From the NCBI RefSeq assembly GCF_000006405.1, contig NW_003205389.1, forward strand, positions 22,186 through 86,185: a stretch of 64,000 bases of DNA, given 5' to 3'. Within the stretch, counting starts at the first letter, position 1; every line of letters starts with the position of its first letter. Position numbers and translations under genes: made by a program. Below the pieces are notes generated by a model. It ran no database searches. It saw only the letters and a list, made by a program, of their open reading frames with translations, and had not been told where the DNA came from. Source of the DNA: Perkinsus marinus ATCC 50983 (taxonomy: Eukaryota; Perkinsozoa; Perkinsida; Perkinsidae). Shown piece by piece: positions 34,601-43,721 of this stretch.

Positions 34601-35559
34601 ATGGTCGGGCCCTTTATTATAGTTGGTTCAATGCCTTCAGACCCCACACTTTTTCAAAGGCTACTGTGCTATTCAACCTCTGCCGTAGAAGAGGAAAGGA
34701 TAGATTCCCGTAATCATCATACCACAATCGCGTCATTTCTTCAATTCAAGCTAGGTACTCACACGCGTAATAGAGCTTATGTAGTAGCTGAAGCCGATGG
34801 GTAATACAACTGGGAGGTCAATGACGTTTGACAGCCGCGTTTCTCAGTGTGCATCGTCGAGCCACTGGTTCCCATAGTGATAGAGGTAAAATCCAGGATC
34901 ACCCCACCAAAGGAAGTAGTGCAAGGCCAGCTGAAGGGCAGCGACATCTGGAGCGAGAATGCAACTCATCCTACTACTCTCACTTCCACGGTGTGGGCAC
35001 GACTGGGGTCTATGATCATACCGTCTCTTCAACATCTTCGGACTCGTCAGAGACTCTGGCAGCCAAGACTATAGGGAATCGGATGATGTATGGCCGCGAC
35101 CGGTGGCGTCATGACCTCCCTCCGTGGTTCTATTCCGACATCGAGAAGCAACAGGCGACTATTGGCTCGCCTCCAAGGCATGGCCTTGTCTGGAGTGGTG
35201 GGGACTACCGGCATGAGATGGGTCTGCAGACCTACTCTGAGATGTATGACGACCCGTCATTCTACAGGAGTCGGTGGCCGCCGGACCTGCGTTCGTATAG
35301 GAGTAGTGTCGTGGACTATGAGGGTGCAGAGGGTGCTCATACCGCTCCTTCGTCAACTCTGCGGCGCTACAGTAGTGCCCAGAGGCCTAGTACTGCTCGC
35401 GTGGATCTATCGACTACCCCTAGCTTTGGAACACTGGTCGGGGAGACAGGTTCTCTGAAGTCGGGTCAAGCTAGTGACTGGTCTGTTCCTCCTTCTTATC
35501 GCCGTTCACTGCATCAAGGTATCCCTCCCCACTCCCAGCACGCGTCTGCACGGGCCTAA
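34601..35559 (+). CDS. two-exon hypothetical protein, Tyr/Arg/Ser-rich
   Basis: Exon 1 starts MVGPFIIVGSMPSDPTLFQR and ends VVAEADG. A 47-nt intron (GTAATACA...TTTCTCAG) joins in phase to VHRRATGSHSDRGKIQDHP. The long second exon contains DLPPWFYSDIEKQQATIG, MGLQTYSEMYDDPSFYRS, RWPPDLRSYRSS and TTPSFGTLVGETGS, and stops at 35557-35559. Composition (Trp/Tyr plus Arg/Ser, no hydrophobic core after the N-terminus) suggests a disordered, perhaps cytoskeleton-linked protein. The N-terminal FIIVG is only weakly like a longin fold. No family assigned. Confidence 0.6.
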
Positions 35560-35795
35560 TTCTATTGGGAACTATATTCCATATTACTACCACTGTCACA
35601 AGTAATTCCGTTCCCTATCATTTTTATGCTGTGTGTATTGGCGTTTCATCAGCCTCCTCCCACGGCTCGTGTTTGTAGTTGGCACTGATCAACGTAACGC
35701 TGTTATGTTGGTGGACGTGAACGCCATGTTGAGTATTGGTAGTGAGAGCACACCGTTTGCAGCAGCAGCACCATAATTATATTAAACACTACACA

Positions 35796-36107
35796 ATGAG
35801 AGTCCTGTCCTATACTGTTAGAATCAGAGAGGTAATGGATTCGATGTCATGTCCATCAAGATTCACTTCCTTTCAATAGGGCACTTCCCACGACCTCTCG
35901 AATGTCGTGTATGATCACGGGATGATCATCGGTGTACTAGTTTATAGAGACCACATCCCAGTATCGTTGATTTCACCCGGCGTTGCCTCAGCCGTCAGTT
36001 CAGTGCCTATTCCACACCAGCTGGAGGGTGCCAGCCACTACCAGCCAACTATGAGTGTAACCATAGTAGCTACTAAGCGTAGTATCATCCAGCGTTGGGA
36101 TCCCTAG
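35796..36107 (+). CDS. small two-exon hypothetical protein
   Basis: ATG exon MRVLSYTVRIRE (35796-35831), then a 48-nt intron (GTAATGGAT...TTTCAATAG) and an in-phase second exon from 35880: GTSHDLSNVVYDHGMIIGVL, VYRDHIPVSLISPGVASAV, MSVTIVATKRSIIQRW, stop at 36105-36107. About 88 residues, mainly beta-forming hydrophobics. No clear signal peptide. No family recognised. Confidence 0.4.
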
Positions 36108-36222
36108 TGCTCGAGTCACTCCGTGAAGTTGTTCACTTCCTTACATGCTGTTTATCATCAGTTTCTGACTGCCTCTACCTTCATGCTTTGGTATAGCCTT
36201 CCAATTTGCCTACTAGCGATGT

Positions 36223-36513
36223 ATGTTGAGTTACTTCATCGAGACATTCTGCAACTTTCACAATCACTCCCACGAGAAGGATGCAAATACTTCTACAGGT
36301 ACTTTAGGAGTAGCAAATACTCGTAGACTACGCGATAGCAGTAACAGCAACGCCCAGGTCGTCATTGTCCTTGAGTTGCGTTGTTCTCGTTCGTGCACTG
36401 AACAACTTGATACTCTAGACATGTTATTCTTCAAAACATCGGTTGAAGCTACTCCTCTAACACAACTCCTTCCAAGTACAAAGTCATCAAGTATTAACAC
36501 AATAGGTCTCTAA
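36223..36513 (+). CDS. possible small hypothetical protein
   Basis: A 96-codon ORF from ATG, MLSYFIETFCNFHNHSHEKD, with Ser/Thr-rich middle. Just upstream in another frame is a signal-like stretch (MLWYSLPICLLAMYVELL), so a first exon could be missing. Its end overlaps the 3' end of the YL1-like gene on the other strand (36487). Could be chance. Confidence 0.25.
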   Translation: MLSYFIETFCNFHNHSHEKDANTSTGTLGVANTRRLRDSSNSNAQVVIVLELRCSRSCTEQLDTLDMLFFKTSVEATPLTQLLPSTKSSSINTIGL

Positions 36514-37818
36514 GGCTCTCAAGGCTCGGTCAAACTCGACCAGCTCTTTCGCCTGGCCTTTTTCTCGAAGCCTCTTGTACTCCTCTATCGTATCGAATCT
36601 GACACCAATCGTATACAATTAGATGACGAACTGAAGACGCTACGTCTCGCCGGTGAACGGCTCTCGATACTTCCGTCGCTGTGATGGAGACAGCTCTACG
36701 GGGGAAGCCGACGGAGACGGAAATGCTGCACAGATGTCCGCACCGTTATGGAAGGACAACTGCTCAATCACTTCTCCCTTCCCTTTTGACGCACTGCGAA
36801 GATTCTTGATATGGTGATTGAGAATAGTGCTCACCTGTTGGTCCAACGAACTAGAGGTGTGGTCTCCCTGGCCTTCTTCTTAGCCTTCACAGCGGCACTC
36901 TGATGATGGCCCATCTTATCGAGTTCCCTTTCATAGCTGATATAGTCGATGAGTTGTCTCGTGTTCCATACTTCCACTTGGAGGGCCTCCTCAATGAGTT
37001 CATCCTGAGTGACATGAGAGTGAAGGGAGCCGTGGAGGTGGATAGTAATAGACTGCAAATTGACAATAGGAAAATACTGTTTCACAGCCGGTGCAGTAAA
37101 CAATGGTAGTTGGCACAAAGCCAATTATCAATATGAAGAGATAAATGGCATGACGGATGAGTGAAATGAACAGTAGTAGCGACATACCACACTCCAACCA
37201 ATTCAGCGATCGTCAACAGTAGTAGCGACATACCACACTCCAACCAATTCAGCGATCGTCAACAGTAGTAGCGACATACCACACTCCAACCAATTCAGCG
37301 ATCGTCAACAGTAGTAGCGACATACCACACTCCAACCAATTCAGCGATCGTCAACAGTAGTAGCGACATACCACACTCCAACCAATTCAGCGATCGTCAA
37401 CAGTAGTAGCGACATACCACACTCCAACCAACTCAGCGATCATGTACATGTCTTACATAGCTCGGCCACTTGTCCTTGGTCTTCTTCTTCTTGGTTTCCT
37501 TTCTACCCTTCCTCCGCTCCTCTTGACTATGCATCCTATCCGTTTCCCTAATACTAGAGTCCACCGTCTGGGCTCGGGTAGTATCTCTAGTGGTGACACC
37601 GCGGACGCCTCTGGAAGCCGATACCGGCCTGATCGATACAAATCCCACCGAATCAACGGAGCGATACGTTCGTACTCTTTATTCGATGTTTCCTCCCAGG
37701 ACGGAGTACTTGTCGCCTCCTCGCTGCTTTTCCTTCCCCTTTTCTCTACAGCTGAGGCCTTCCGAGCCTTCTTCCGTTTGGGCTGTAGCGCCGGATCAAC
37801 ATATCTAGAATTGATCAA
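36487..37818 (-). CDS. YL1/VPS72 (Swc2) homologue, SWR1/SRCAP complex subunit
   Basis: YL1 proteins bind H2A.Z-H2B and help SWR1-type remodelers deposit it. Minus strand, 5'-3': a basic region (RYVDPALQPKRKKARKA), then TTRDTTRAQTVDSSIRETD and RKGRKETKKKKTKDKWPSY. After a 404-nt intron come HVTQDELIEEALQVEVWNTR and LIDYISYERELDKM, the counterpart of the conserved TQEELLEEA...NLxSLExY block. Then PLVRWTN, and a C-terminal KYREPFTGETFDTIEEYKRL resembling the YL1 C-terminal YRDPxTG-x-Y domain. The last intron (45 nt) is phase-correct. Stop at 36487-36489. An acidic N-terminal H2A.Z-binding exon was not found upstream. The long intron holds a six-copy minisatellite, unlike the usual 45-50 nt introns here. 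Confidence 0.7.
37171..37441 (+). repeat. 46-bp tandem repeat, about 6 copies, intronic
   Basis: Unit begins CAGTAGTAGCGACATACCAC and contains CAATTCAGCGATCGTCAA. Starts at 37171, 37217, 37263, 37309, 37355 and 37401. Copies are nearly identical. The whole array lies inside the 37053-37456 intron of the YL1-like gene. Confidence 0.97.
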
Positions 37819-38122
37819 GTGGGTCCCCTGCCTAGAGGGTGGAGAATAATGTCGATCCCGAGTGGCTTATTTGAACCCTTCGATATTTGTATGAGAATTC
37901 AGCTGCTGCTTGCACAGTCTACAGTACATTACACAATGGAGCTGTGCTTACACTAGCTTCGCATTATCACTGCATTTTCTCGGCTACTTTAACTCTTCAT
38001 CTGCTCTATCTCATTCACTATGAGCCCAATCTACTTATGTTGTGTTCTACTTCAACGAGACAGTGCACGCTCTCACAAAATACTCAGTCCTCCCACAGAA
38101 GTGCTATCTTTCCCGCAAACAC

Positions 38123-38313
38123 GGTGTTGGAATAGGAATATATATTCGCTTTCCTCAGCTGAGCTCAGGAGTTCGCTTGATAATTATGGAAGTTCACATA
38201 CGAATTTGGGTTAAAAATATACAGAAATCAATGAGAATTTCCCAAAATTCCCTTAAAATTTTCATATTTTTACCAACACAATGTAGTTGACCATGTGCAA
38301 ATTTTCCTACTCT
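38123..38313 (+). mobile_element. MITE-like dispersed repeat, copy 7
   Basis: GGTGTTGGAATAGGAATATA at the start, CCTCAGCTGAGCTCAGGAGT in the core, and ATGTAGTTGACCATGTGCAA before TTTTCCTACTCT. Between the YL1-like and CUE genes. Confidence 0.85.
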
Positions 38314-38403
38314 GCATGACTAGTAACCAAAGGCTTTCAGCACTTTGCATAAGTACTGAAATCCCAGTTTAATGGAAATATTCACCTACACCTCCCAGAT
38401 GGG

Positions 38404-39517
38404 CTACTTGTTCGGTTTCCGTCTGCGTTTTAAACTATCATCACTCTCCTCCTCCTCATTGTTACCCCCCTCCTCCTCTACACCAGAGGTTGCCTCCGAC
38501 ATGCTAGATTCACCCACGTCCTAATACGATTCACCCATGCGATGCTTCGGAAGAGTTTTACAAGGTCATTTACTTGCCATTGCGCATCCTCCTCATCCTC
38601 AGAGTCGAACGAGATGCTGCTATCATCGGGATCCTCCTCCCACGTGTCGTGTAAATTCGAGCTCCAGAACTCATCATCCTTCAAAGCGGTAGCTGAAGGT
38701 CGCAGGTTCGTTCCCGGCACCCTACATTTATTCCTACCAGACTTCTGAATAACCACCCTTTTCTCTCTCTCATTCACATTCCAAGTGATCTCCTCGTCCC
38801 CTGAAGAGGACGACTCCTCCTCACTTGTACAATTCTCGGTCGCTGGTCGCCACTCAGCCATACAAAGGCCCACCTCATTAACCACCGTAACTCCCTGGGC
38901 AACGCAAGGGCTAGTCTCTCTGTGTGAATCGAGTGAAATGTTTGTGATCAACTTAGTAGTACAAAATTCAATCCCTTCCGAACCATAACGACCGAGAGAA
39001 TCTACAGTGTCGTATTTTCTTCTTTGGTGGTGTTTTTCATCACTTTAGCGAGATAGGAAGTAGACTCAGTGGGCCGCGACGACGAGACAGTATCCTCCTT
39101 CCCTTCCTCCAATATGTACCGCGGGACAACCTAGTAGAAACGATTCCAACAACGTACTGCAGCCTCCCCATTCTATCGATATATTACTACCTGCCAATCG
39201 TCCTTCCCCACAAGAAGAGGGAATTCGTTCTCATCGTCCATCCTTGGTGGCGGCTTGCTCACTCGGGCGTCCAGTCCCTCGCTCTCTCCGCTTAGTTTCT
39301 GCAACAAGGAGCATGGTGATACAATTAGAGAGTTATCGATGCTCCTATTACCAGTAGAGTGTCTACTGTAGTATCCCAGTCTCGATCACTGCAGAGGTAG
39401 ATGTCTTGAATGAGAGCCGAGTCCAATAGAGGGAACATCTCGAAAAGATCTGTTATTTCATCTTCAAGGCTGAAGAAAGAACGTAGTGGATTCCGATGGA
39501 GTCCATAGATGCAGTAC

Positions 39518-39561
<44 letters not shown>

Positions 39562-40307
39562 CCACTCAGCCTCCTCCCGCTCAATCTCCCGTGAGCGTTC
39601 CTGTTCATGGGCTTTACTCTCCTTAGCTGTTTCCTTCCAAACCTTCAAACAGCGGGATTCGAAATATCTAACACGCTCATGTAAAGTTCATTGTTAACAG
39701 GGTGAGGGCACTACTCCCGTTGAACTGGTGTGGCGTTAGGCTTAGCCCCCGGCATGTTTTCACAGTCATCCCATAAGTTCAGCCGGGGCTTGCGATTACT
39801 GGACGACTTCTTCTTCGGTCGGCCCGCAGCTGACAGATCAACCGGCAGTTGTCATGATTCGCTCTTGGGGGTATAGATGATGTAATAGAGTTTCACCCGT
39901 CATACGTGAAGTGGCGTAATACTCTGTGAAAACGCGATATTCACGGTATGCAGTAGTCGTGAAATATGTTTTTCACTAGTGTTTTTCATACCACGGGTAA
40001 AATACCAATGTTCTATCACAGACCTCTCAAATCTCCACACCGATGTCCAGGATATGCACGAGATCAATTCAGTTCTACGAAAGTCTCAGATCCCTGCGAG
40101 AAGTAAGTCAGAATATGCCATTTATGCTTTCCCAATACGTTGTTGAATACCCGAAGCCCTATTACCAATCCTAGACTGCTCTTCTTCGCGTTCAATTTCC
40201 TCCCATTCTTCTCCGTAATCGACTTGCGGCGAGCTTTCTTCCTCTTCCTCAGCAGCAGCAGCGGCAGCGGCACTCAACTGTACAGAGTTCTTCCGTGGAG
40301 AGGGCAT
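38404..40307 (-). CDS. CUE-domain protein with acidic C-terminus
   Basis: CUE domains bind ubiquitin. Start at 40307: MPSPRKNSVQLSAAAAAAAE, then an acidic stretch (DYGEEWEEIEREEEQSRIG). An intron of about 300 nt joins in phase (NRAS to AAGRPKKKSSSN). Next exons: YFESRCLKVWKETAKESKAH and SREIEREEAE, an intron that begins with the TAC repeat, then the CUE core DEITDLFEMFPLLDSALIQD and WDTTVDTLL. Then EFPLLVGKDDWQ, VVPRYILEEGKEDTV, WRPATENCTSEEESSSS, EDPDDSSISFDSEDEED, and a last exon DVGESSMSEATSG...LKRRRKPNK ending at 38404. Every junction I checked is GT-AG and frame-keeping. The partner is unknown. Confidence 0.7.
39515..39561. repeat. (TAG)n / (CTA)n microsatellite, intronic
   Basis: About 15 TAG units. 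On the minus strand it forms the start of an intron of the CUE gene (donor GTACTACTAC). Confidence 0.9.
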
Positions 40308-40552
40308 CTTGATTGTTGCAAGACCTGTTCGGCTGAAGGGTTAATATAGAACATCCCTTTTTGAACTTTCTCGCCAGGATGACGGATGGAAACACGAGGA
40401 TAGTTCCAGATTAGCGAAAATATAATGCAAAAAGTGAGTTATGATCTTAGGTCCTCAGCTTTTAGTTACTGCACTATAAGCTCTACCGACGTGATGTTAC
40501 GTTGGTGTCTTCGGCAAACTGGCGAGCCTAACGGTCGTAGTAGCTGATTCAT

Positions 40553-40634
40553 GACACTTTGGCCGAGTGGTTAAGGCGGCGGCCTGCTAAGCCGTTGGGC
40601 TCTGCCCGCGGGAGTTCGAATCTCCCAGGTGTCG
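40553..40634 (+). tRNA. tRNA-Ser (GCU)
   Basis: 82 nt. The 7-bp acceptor stem GACACTT pairs with AGGTGTC (one G-U), followed by discriminator G. The D-arm has GGCCGAGTGGTTAAGGC, the anticodon loop CTGCTAA (GCU), a long variable arm as in type II tRNAs, and the T-arm GGGAGTTCGAATCTCCC. No intron. A and B boxes are intact. CCA is not encoded. Confidence 0.97.
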
Positions 40635-40945
40635 TTTGCTGAACTGTGCGCAACATTCCGATATCGATACACATTGTGTATTATAGCTTGCTTTTCCTGA
40701 TTAGAGCTGTTGATATTGCGAAATTGATCACATAGATGTCGCAGGATAGGTTGATTCACGAATCCAGGAGGAAGCCCTTGACCCACCCAAGTCATTGAGT
40801 GAAATATGGTGACGTAGGCGCGTATGTGTCTGTGAACATCGTTCGAGAAAGCTTCGCCTACTGTGCTACGCACTACACCTCAGGTCATGATCAATATCAT
40901 CCGACATCCCTGGTACAGTCATTATCGTAATTGATTTCCAACTAG

Positions 40946-41690
40946 ATGGGCAGCACTGCATCCTCAATAGCAGGCAGGCCGGAGGAAACGTGGCAGTGGA
41001 CGGCAGTGTTGGTTAGTAACCTTATAAGCTTCATAGTGGGTGAGCATCTACATCGTCGTCGTACAACCATAGTAGCATCATATGCAGGGACCTTCATATG
41101 GTGGACTAGTCTAAGAAAGCTCATCCCATTCCACCCCCTTTATCGCTCAATGGGAACTGCCTTTGCCTGGGTCGCTGATGTCTGGAGGCTTCCTGGATAC
41201 GCAGACAGTTTGCGCCTCAGTGTCGGTAGGTTGTTACTCCAATTCCAATCCTCTAGATATGTTGAGAATCCTAGTACGAAGCATCTACCCATAGGTACTA
41301 CCGAGTTCGTGGCGGGGGCCCTCTGCATGGCATGCGGCTGGATCGGGGGGAGCCTATCAGAAGCATTGGTGATGATGATAGTGGTATCATTCGTAAGTTG
41401 GATTTCTAGAGTAATCAGGTGCTGTCGGGCCTCATCGCCATCATGTCGATTATGTCAGCAGCTAGCATGACACAGATAGGGAGAAGCATACGGGATATTC
41501 TCCCAAGCTCGGTATAGTAGGACTATTAATCTCATGAAGATCTCGAGCTGTTCAGGCTTTCAACGCTTTAGCTCTGATAGCGATCCTACTACGAGTCATA
41601 GCCCAATGGAAGGCCTATCCATGGTGGGTAGGTGGCGTCGTCATCGCCGACCTCTGCATGGCTGTTCTCGTGCTTGCCTGCTTCATGTAA
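40946..41690 (+). CDS. polytopic membrane protein with possible N-myristoylation site
   Basis: Starts MGSTASSIAGRPEETWQW; Gly2 with Ser/Thr at position 6 fits an N-myristoylation motif. Hydrophobic helices: WTAVLVSNLISFIVG, SYAGTFIWWTSL, FVAGALCMACGWIGGSLSEA. The first exon ends there; a 41-nt intron joins in phase to SNQVLSGLIAIMSIMSAASM. A 45-nt intron leads to AFNALALIAILLRVIAQW and WWVGGVVIADLCMAVLVLAC, stop at 41688-41690. Without splicing the frame would run into polar, Cys-rich nonsense, supporting the model. About five to six helices. The overall layout loosely recalls Mpv17/PXMP2-type proteins but I did not find their signature. Function unknown. Confidence 0.6.
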
Positions 41691-41828
41691 TACCCCAGCG
41701 GGAAGGCGGACAGTCATATCGAATTTGTGTGTGTTGGCGCCTTCAACAACAGTGGTCAGATACCATCGATTATCCCATGAAAATTCTGTCTTATGGTCGC
41801 CTATTTTCGGCCCGCAGGAGGAAGGCAT

Positions 41829-42087
41829 AACAGATGGGGATATTCGGCATCCTTTATTGGCAACAGAACGGTAACTATAGCATGTCTTCGATCTCAGCAA
41901 AAACCATCCCGGTGCATAGTGTTCTTCCCCTTTGGACTGATACCGGCTGTTCCCTCTCAGTCGGCACTTCACCCCTGTGATTACCCCGAGTTCCTTTGCC
42001 GGCTCTGATCTCGATAATGCTGACGTCGGTGGGGCGACGACGAAAGTCCCCCAGTACTTCAACATCGCCACTCGTCCCCTCTAAGGC
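41829..42087 (+). CDS. possible aspartic-protease-like fragment
   Basis: Open frame starting MGIFGILYWQQNGNYSMSSI contains PLWTDTGCSLSVG, which resembles the N-terminal D-T-G motif of pepsin-type proteases. A nearby frame reads SSFAGSDLDNADVGGATTKV before a stop near 42087. All three frames and the opposite strand are open here, so coding is uncertain. Too short for a full enzyme; a pseudogene or chance match is possible. Confidence 0.2.
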
Positions 42088-42217
42088 TGTGCTGATAAGC
42101 CTGCTCATCTAGTTATAATTAGGTGTGTTCTTGCTGATCAAGTTTCATGTGGAATATCTCTTTTTTATCGCGTTCGATCAATGCATTACCCCAGTTTTGT
42201 AGCGTTTAGTTCCACCG

Positions 42218-42448
42218 ATGAATCCGAGAGAGGCGCCACCCTCTAGTGTGCAAGAGGACACACGACGTAGCCGAAAAGGGGAAGTACTCGAGACCGAGCT
42301 TCCAAGCCCTCGGCTAGACATAGGTGGGTTCATACAGGAAGAGAGGAGACGAGTTATATCATCTAATCCCCGCATCTACGCGATTCAATGTCGCGTACTT
42401 GCTTGTGATCATTTTGAAATGAATCTAGTAGACTCATGGGTCACCTAG
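42218..42448 (+). CDS. small hydrophilic hypothetical protein
   Basis: 76-codon ORF, MNPREAPPSSVQEDTRRSRK, GEVLETELPSPRLDIGGFIQ, ending MNLVDSWVT. No introns, signal or domain. The balanced, charged composition favours coding, but no support beyond that. Confidence 0.3.
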   Translation: MNPREAPPSSVQEDTRRSRKGEVLETELPSPRLDIGGFIQEERRRVISSNPRIYAIQCRVLACDHFEMNLVDSWVT

Positions 42449-42847
42449 TCCCAGACCGTTTTTAACCACGGGTTTCCAGCTTGTACATGGTGTGTACGTC
42501 GCTGACCGAATCACACGAATGAATCTAAGAGCTAGTCTCTCCTCCTCCTCCTCGTAATTACCATATCTATAGTGGTCGAGGAGGAGGCTCGTGGAAAAAT
42601 TCCATGATATGAACAACACAAGTCGGTGAGATAATCATGTTCGTAGTCAAGTAACTGGGGCGACGCCCCTTACACAGCATAGTTCAGATATATCAATGAA
42701 GACCAAAAACAGGCAACAGCAGTAGTAGTAGTAGCACCAACAGACATTATGTCATCCTCAAAGGAGGCGCAGTGCTGGCTGCCTTAAGAAAACACCATGA
42801 AGGGTCGAGAATGAGGATAGTTACTATACACGCACGAACGTACTTTA

Positions 42848-43056
42848 CTACAGGACTTTTTCCAGAGCCCATTGAGAGAATTCACAGCTCAGCGACGGCT
42901 GACCATGACGCTTAGCAGTTGACACAGGCTTGGGAACCTCCTTGTGAGATGGCCACTCTTCTTCTGGTCTCTGCATTACCACTGAGAGCTCTGTCAGTCT
43001 CCTCCTACTAGCCCCTGAGCTAGATAGGGCAGTTGATTGGCTGTCGATAGCACCAG

Positions 43057-43098
<42 letters not shown>

Positions 43099-43498
43099 AA
43101 GTAGTCGTTGGTAGAATTCGCCATTTCTTAGGAGACGGTCTCCAGTCTCTCTCATCATTCAAGCTGAGACTAGTCGGTCCAGTAGTAACCTCGTCGAAGC
43201 CGTAGTCGTCGTACTCGCACTCGACGGGGCTTCCTGCGCAGTCATCGGCTTGTGAATCGGTATAGCATATTGAAGCATTAAGATCCTTGAACAGGCCGTA
43301 GCAGACTGTAGTAGTGCTATGCACTGATGATGCCTTACAGTAGGAGCCATACTTTGAACTTGCGCATGTCGTTATCTTTGAACACAGCTCCGAACAAGTC
43401 TCGGCATGAACGCCCATAAAGGGTGAGATAATGGCGATGATCATGATGATGCTCGCAGTGAAGGGCAGCTTTGATGATGACGACGACTTGGTAACCAT
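42848..43498 (-). CDS. secreted 8-cysteine protein, paralogue with poly-Asp tract
   Basis: 216 residues, no intron. A signal segment (FTASIIMIIAIISPFMGVHA) precedes the domain ETCSELCSKITTCASSKYGS, YCK, VCYGLFKDLNASICY, DDCAGSPVEC. Cys spacing is C-x3-C-x5-C-x8-C-x11-C-x11-C-x8-C-x6-C, nearly that of the gene at 8505-8900. After the domain comes a region with 13 consecutive Asp encoded by a (GAT)n microsatellite (about 43050-43097), then a Ser- and Arg-containing tail ending WALEKVL. The tail differs completely from that of its paralogue, so only the Cys domain is conserved. Probably secreted; function unknown. Confidence 0.75.
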
Positions 43499-43721
43499 GT
43501 GAAAATATCGTTAGATTATAACTAGTGAACATGGTAACAGCTAGACCTTACTGGGTCTGTGTGCTGGAGCACGCTAGCGGCCATGGACCGATCGGGCAGG
43601 CTCTAGGTCAGTAGGAGATTGACACCAGGACACGGCGCTCAACGATATGTCATAATATAAGCACTATCATTGCTACTCATTGAGAATAGGCTGTTGTTGA
43701 CAGCTCCAGATTTCTATACGG

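Noticed and set aside
41589-42071. 160-codon minus-strand ORF opposite the membrane protein end
   Set aside because: Overlaps a clearly coding hydrophobic exon on the plus strand and has no recognisable content.
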